Source: Alistipes sp. | GTDB lineage: Bacteria > Bacteroidota > Bacteroidia > Bacteroidales > Rikenellaceae | Assembly (NCBI GenBank): GCA_017391665.1 | Contig: JAFOXS010000151.1 | Coordinates: 1 to 8,753, forward strand | DNA length: 8,753 bases | Direction: 5' to 3' | In this document: piece after piece, positions 5,360 through 8,753 of the stretch | Position numbering within the stretch: position 1 is the stretch's first letter | How the letters are laid out: each line of letters starts with the position of its first letter | Position numbers and translations under genes: made by a program | Notes under the pieces: generated by a model | Told to the model about the DNA's origin: nothing | Seen by the model: only the letters and a program-made list of their open reading frames with translations | Database searches by the model: none

Positions 5360-6350
5360 ATATATTCTTGTTCTCATTCTCACCCTCTCGGCGCTTGAAA
5401 CCGTGGCGCAGACACGTCAGACGCGCGAGGAGTACATCGACAAGTACAAACATATTGCCATAGAGCATATGGAGCGATACGGTATACCGGCCAGCATCAC
5501 CCTGGCGCAGGGTATTCTGGAGTCGGATAGCGGTAATAGTAATCTGGCACGTCGTTCGAACAACCACTTCGGTATCAAGTGCAAGTCGAACTGGACGGGA
5601 CAGCGAGTATATCATACTGACGATGCTCCCGATGAGTGTTTCCGCAAGTACGATTCGGTAGAGGAGTCATACGAGGATCATGCCGAGTTCCTGGACCAGT
5701 CACCACGTTATGATTCGCTCTTTGCCTATTCGTCGAGCGACTATCGCAGCTGGGCACGAGGCCTCAAGGCTGCGGGTTATGCCACAGCTCCGGATTATGC
5801 ACAGCGCCTGACGCGTATCATTGAGGAGAATCTGCTCTTCCTCTTCGATGAGGATAATGGAGCGGAGCTATATGCTGCTCGCATGCGCGCCGAGCGTGGC
5901 CGTGTGGATGACGAGTTCGCAAGTCAGAGCAGCGTGGATATGCCGCAGACTGTGGAGGGCGGCATCGATCCCAACAGCTATCGAGTGCCCGAGCGCACAT
6001 ACAACGGCTACAGTGTATATGCCAACAATGGCGTGCATTATGTTGTGGCACGTGACGGAGATTCGTTCGCGCGTATAGCCCAGACATTTGCCCTGACGGA
6101 ACGTACTTTGCGTAAGTGGAACGAGATCAACCCCAAGAGCGAGGCCGATCCTGTGGCGGGAGAGTGGATCTACATCGAGCAGAAGCAGTCGAAGTGGCAG
6201 GGCAAGGGTAGCAGCCATCGCGTTGCGACGGGTGAGACACTCACATCCATTGCGCAGGAGTATGGTATTCGCGAGAAACGCCTGCGCAGCATGAATCGCC
6301 TGAAGAGCGGCGCCGCACTCGTTGAGGGACAGATGCTTAAATTGAATTAA
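5337..6350 (+). CDS. Secreted glucosaminidase (GH73-type) with two C-terminal LysM repeats
   Basis: 337 residues. Predicted to cleave the glycan strands of peptidoglycan in the periplasm. The signal peptide KFLKQTTYILVLILTLSALETVA ends after A24 (T-V-A). The catalytic domain (~33-170) begins EEYIDKYKHIAIEHMERYGI and contains SITLAQGILESDSGNSNLA, in which E62 fits the catalytic Glu of the LAQ-x-x-LES motif. NNHFGIKC (75-82) and SYEDHAEFL (111-119) are further family signatures. After an Arg/Glu-rich linker come LysM 1 (~234-281, HYVVARDGDSFARIAQTF...) and LysM 2 (~293-336, SHRVATGETLTSIAQEYGI...), which bind N-acetylglucosamine-containing glycan. The architecture is common in Bacteroidales. 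First gene of a plus-strand operon, with 11 nt to the next gene. Confidence 0.94.
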   Translation: MKFLKQTTYILVLILTLSALETVAQTRQTREEYIDKYKHIAIEHMERYGIPASITLAQGILESDSGNSNLARRSNNHFGIKCKSNWTGQRVYHTDDAPDECFRKYDSVEESYEDHAEFLDQSPRYDSLFAYSSSDYRSWARGLKAAGYATAPDYAQRLTRIIEENLLFLFDEDNGAELYAARMRAERGRVDDEFASQSSVDMPQTVEGGIDPNSYRVPERTYNGYSVYANNGVHYVVARDGDSFARIAQTFALTERTLRKWNEINPKSEADPVAGEWIYIEQKQSKWQGKGSSHRVATGETLTSIAQEYGIREKRLRSMNRLKSGAALVEGQMLKLN

Positions 6351-6361
6351 TACTCTATACT

Positions 6362-7048
6362 ATGGATAAATCACCATTGCGCGAGAAGATTCTTGCGACG
6401 ATAATTAACAAATCAACTCTCAAGCAGCACATCTTCGACAATACTTTCGCTACCTTCAACGAACTTAAGGATGTGTTGTTCGAGATTGCATCAGAGTTGG
6501 ACGATGAACTGGATGGCAAGCTGGACAAGCGTGTGCGTATCGAGTATCGTGACCGTGGTAAGTTCGAGGCGCAGTTGCAGGTAGCCAGCGACCTTCTGAT
6601 CTTCCGTATGCATACCGATATCTTCGAGTTTGACTCGAACCATATCGTCTGGCAGAACGGCTATGTGCAGCAGGAGCGCGATAACGCCTATTGTGGTGTG
6701 ATCGACATATATAATTTCCTCTCCGACTCGTTCAAGTTCAACCGTAATGCCGATGAGGGCTATCTCATTGGCCGTATCTTCATCAATCGCGAGAAGTGCT
6801 ACTTCGTGGAGGGTAAGCGCCAGGCATTGGTGCGTGCATCGAATTTCGGTCAGGAGAAGATCACACGCGAGGCTTTGGTCCTGATTATGGAGGCAGCTAT
6901 CCATTACGCCATCAACTTCGATTTGCTGGTGCCCTCGTACGAGGATAACAACCGTGTTACGGTGGATCAGTTCAACTCGAAGATGGATAACTCGAAGTTT
7001 ACTACGGGTAAGCGCCTCGGATATGAATTTAATATAGATGATATTTAG
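6362..7048 (+). CDS. Unrecognised 228-residue cytoplasmic protein
   Basis: I recognise no named family. The protein has no signal peptide or membrane helix and is acidic and rich in aromatic residues. An N-terminal helical part (residues ~1-52: SPLREKILATIINKSTLKQHIF..., ELDDELDGKLDKRV) leads into an alternating beta region (~58-150: VRIEYRDRGKFEAQLQV, DLLIFRMHTDIFEFD, YLIGRIFINREKCYFVEG). A helix follows (~168-185, TREALVLIMEAAIHYAINFD), then a polar tail ending GYEFNIDDI. Two cysteines, at 111 and 146, have no zinc-motif spacing. It sits between the glucosaminidase (11 nt upstream) and the S9 peptidase (7 nt downstream) with no promoter or terminator in the gaps, so the three are almost certainly one transcript. 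Reading frame, codon use like its neighbours and tight packing support a real gene. The long frame on the opposite strand is a shadow. Confidence 0.88.
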   Translation: MDKSPLREKILATIINKSTLKQHIFDNTFATFNELKDVLFEIASELDDELDGKLDKRVRIEYRDRGKFEAQLQVASDLLIFRMHTDIFEFDSNHIVWQNGYVQQERDNAYCGVIDIYNFLSDSFKFNRNADEGYLIGRIFINREKCYFVEGKRQALVRASNFGQEKITREALVLIMEAAIHYAINFDLLVPSYEDNNRVTVDQFNSKMDNSKFTTGKRLGYEFNIDDI

Positions 7049-7055
7049 TAAAACA

Positions 7056-8753
7056 ATGAATAAGACTATAACCCGACTTTTTCTTGTGGTGGCACTCATG
7101 TGTACGAGTGTTACTGCATTTTCACAGAAGACCTACCGCGAATTGGGCTCAATTTCGCGCCTTAATCGTAGTGTGAGCGGCCTACGTTCGATGAACGATG
7201 GCGAGCACTACACCATAAGCCGCGGTGGTGCTGTTCTGCGTTTCAGCTATACCGACGAGAGCGTATGCGATACGCTTTATACTGGTCGTTTTTCAAGCTA
7301 TGCCCTCTCGCCGAAGGAGGATATGGTGGTAGTGGGCAATAACTTCCGCCCCGTGTATCGTCGTTCGTTCTATGCCGATTACGATATCGTGACGGTGCCC
7401 GATGGCCGCATGGTACACTCACTCAAGGATATCCGCGATCTGTCGCTTTCGCCCGATTCGAAGATGATTGCCTATGCTAAGGATAACAACCTCTTCATTG
7501 CTGAACTGGGTGGCGCAGAGCGTGCCGTGACGAGCGATGGCGAGTGGAACAAGATTATCAACGCTACGGCCGACTGGGTCTATGAGGAGGAGTACGGTTT
7601 CACGAAGGCCTACGCCTTTTCGCCCGATTCGAAGAAGATTGCCTACCTGCGCTTTGATGAGAGCGAGGTGCCAATGTTTGAGATGATGCGCTTCGATGGC
7701 GATCTTTACAATAAACCCTATACATTCAAATACCCCAAGGCTGGAGACAAGAACTCGGTTGTTGAACTCTGGCTCTACGACATTGCTACGGGCCAGAAGA
7801 GAAAGATTGACGTAGGCGCTGAGAAGGATCAGTATGTGCCATTTATTGAGTGGACACCTGCGGGTGAGCTCTATTTCTTCCGCATCAACCGCAAGCAGAA
7901 CCACTTTGAGGTGGTGCTGTGCCGTGAGTCAGGCGAGCAGAAGGTTATCTATGATGAGACCTCGCCTACATACGTTGAGCGTCCTGCGTTGAGTACTATT
8001 CACTTTATCGATGGCGATCAGTTCATCGTGCAGAATGAGACAGCTACAGGCTGGAACCATATCTATCTGCACTCTGTGGAGAAGGGTTTGGTGCGTGCTT
8101 TGACCTCGGGTGAGTGGCAGGTGACAAGCGTTGTGGAGGCTACCAAGGATAAGGTATACTACATGTCTACGGAGACCTCTCCGCTTTGTCGTAACCTCTA
8201 CTCGATAGACTATAAGGGCAAGAAGAAGGAGCGTCTGACGGAGAAGGATGGTACCTACTCTATCTCGCCGAGCAAGGGTATGAAATATTACATCTCTAAC
8301 TTTATCTCTGCATCGGCAGCGCGCGAGGTTGAGTTGCGTGATGGTAAGGGTAAGCTGATCCGCACCTTGGTTGAAAATCCCGAGATGGAGGAGCGTCTGA
8401 AGACTCTGCCCAAGAAGGAGTTCTTTACCTTCACCACCGAGCGTGGCGACGAGCTCAACGCATATATTATCAAGCCTCTGGATTTCGATCCGCAGAAGAA
8501 GTACCCCGTGCTACTCACACAGTACTCTGGTCCTGGCTCACAGCAGGTGGCCGATTCGTTCTCACTCGGTTGGGAGAATGTGATGGTTGCTAATGGCTAT
8601 ATCGTCGTTTGTTGCGACGGTCGTGGTACGGGCTACATGGGTGAGCATTTCAAGAAGCAGACCTATGGTAATCTCGGCGAGCTGGAGGTTGAGGATCAGA
8701 TCTCATTTGCACGTTATATGGCTTCGCAGTCGTATGTTGATGCCGACCGCATC
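7056..8753 (+). CDS. Dipeptidyl-peptidase IV-type S9 serine peptidase, secreted (3' end outside window)
   Basis: 566 codons are present and the frame is open to the last base. The signal peptide NKTITRLFLVVALMCTSVTAFS is followed by Q24. Residues ~30-430 form the beta-propeller of S9B peptidases. It includes DWVYEEEYGF (173-182), whose Glu pair corresponds to the DPP-IV residues that hold the substrate N-terminus, and repeated LSPDSKMIAYAK / FSPDSKKIAYLR blades. The alpha/beta hydrolase domain starts at about 450. YSGPGSQ (Y490) is the oxyanion-hole tyrosine motif, and GRGTGYMGEHFKK matches the family. The last residues, YVDADRI, sit immediately before where relatives have GIWGWSYGG, so the catalytic Ser, Asp and His lie outside the window. 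Relatives release Xaa-Pro dipeptides (or tripeptides, in the prolyl tripeptidyl group) in the periplasm; the two are not separable here. The ATG at 7056 is preferred; an in-frame ATG at 7038 would overlap the previous gene by 11 nt. Confidence 0.93.
   Translation, partial: MNKTITRLFLVVALMCTSVTAFSQKTYRELGSISRLNRSVSGLRSMNDGEHYTISRGGAVLRFSYTDESVCDTLYTGRFSSYALSPKEDMVVVGNNFRPVYRRSFYADYDIVTVPDGRMVHSLKDIRDLSLSPDSKMIAYAKDNNLFIAELGGAERAVTSDGEWNKIINATADWVYEEEYGFTKAYAFSPDSKKIAYLRFDESEVPMFEMMRFDGDLYNKPYTFKYPKAGDKNSVVELWLYDIATGQKRKIDVGAEKDQYVPFIEWTPAGELYFFRINRKQNHFEVVLCRESGEQKVIYDETSPTYVERPALSTIHFIDGDQFIVQNETATGWNHIYLHSVEKGLVRALTSGEWQVTSVVEATKDKVYYMSTETSPLCRNLYSIDYKGKKKERLTEKDGTYSISPSKGMKYYISNFISASAAREVELRDGKGKLIRTLVENPEMEERLKTLPKKEFFTFTTERGDELNAYIIKPLDFDPQKKYPVLLTQYSGPGSQQVADSFSLGWENVMVANGYIVVCCDGRGTGYMGEHFKKQTYGNLGELEVEDQISFARYMASQSYVDADRI

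Noticed and set aside
6491..7099. 202-residue open frame on the minus strand opposite the 228-residue protein
   Set aside because: The plus-strand frame fits the tight operon spacing and shows codon use like its neighbours. The antisense frame has no promoter and reads as repetitive hydrophobic shadow sequence.
7419..7904. 161-residue minus-strand frame inside the peptidase gene
   Set aside because: The plus strand encodes the clear S9B propeller with the DWVYEEE motif across this stretch.

Overview
The window looks like chromosomal DNA of a Bacteroidales bacterium (phylum Bacteroidota). Three things point there. Several intergenic regions carry the Bacteroidota-type promoter (TTTG/TTG, about 20 nt, then TAnnTTTG). 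Start codons are preceded by A-rich sequence rather than Shine-Dalgarno motifs. The gene content is also typical: a DUF177–L32–PlsX cluster, a DUF5672 glycosyltransferase-like protein, a glucosaminidase with LysM repeats, and a dipeptidyl-peptidase-IV-type S9 protease. I cannot name the genus. No mobile element, CRISPR array, tRNA or rRNA was seen.

Layout, left to right. (1) The 3' end of a glyceraldehyde-3-phosphate dehydrogenase gene ends in a strong terminator. (2) A second hairpin separates it from a convergent, unrecognised 135-residue protein gene on the minus strand. (3) From a partly overlapping divergent promoter runs a plus-strand cluster of DUF177/YceD protein, ribosomal protein L32 (rpmF) and PlsX phosphate acyltransferase. 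It has an intrinsic terminator between rpmF and plsX and a very long one after plsX, and fabH is absent from the expected place after plsX. (4) A single-gene unit with its own promoter and terminator encodes a predicted lipoprotein with a pyridoxamine-phosphate-oxidase-like flavin-binding fold. (5) A minus-strand pair encodes a GT2-type glycosyltransferase followed by a DUF5672 protein. (6) Diverging from that pair, a plus-strand operon encodes a secreted glucosaminidase with two LysM repeats, an unrecognised 228-residue cytoplasmic protein, and a secreted DPP-IV-type peptidase cut off by the window end just before its catalytic serine.

Functionally the window mixes housekeeping genes (glycolysis, ribosome, phospholipid synthesis) with envelope and extracytoplasmic genes (peptidoglycan hydrolysis, glycan transfer, peptide digestion). 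No clearly new system is present. The most unusual structure is the intergenic region around 5282-5359. There a perfect 9-bp inverted repeat places two identical −7 boxes (TATCTTTG) face to face between the glycosyltransferase pair and the glucosaminidase operon. The other items worth a check are the exported flavin-fold lipoprotein, the two unrecognised proteins (135 and 228 residues), and the terminator arrangement around plsX.
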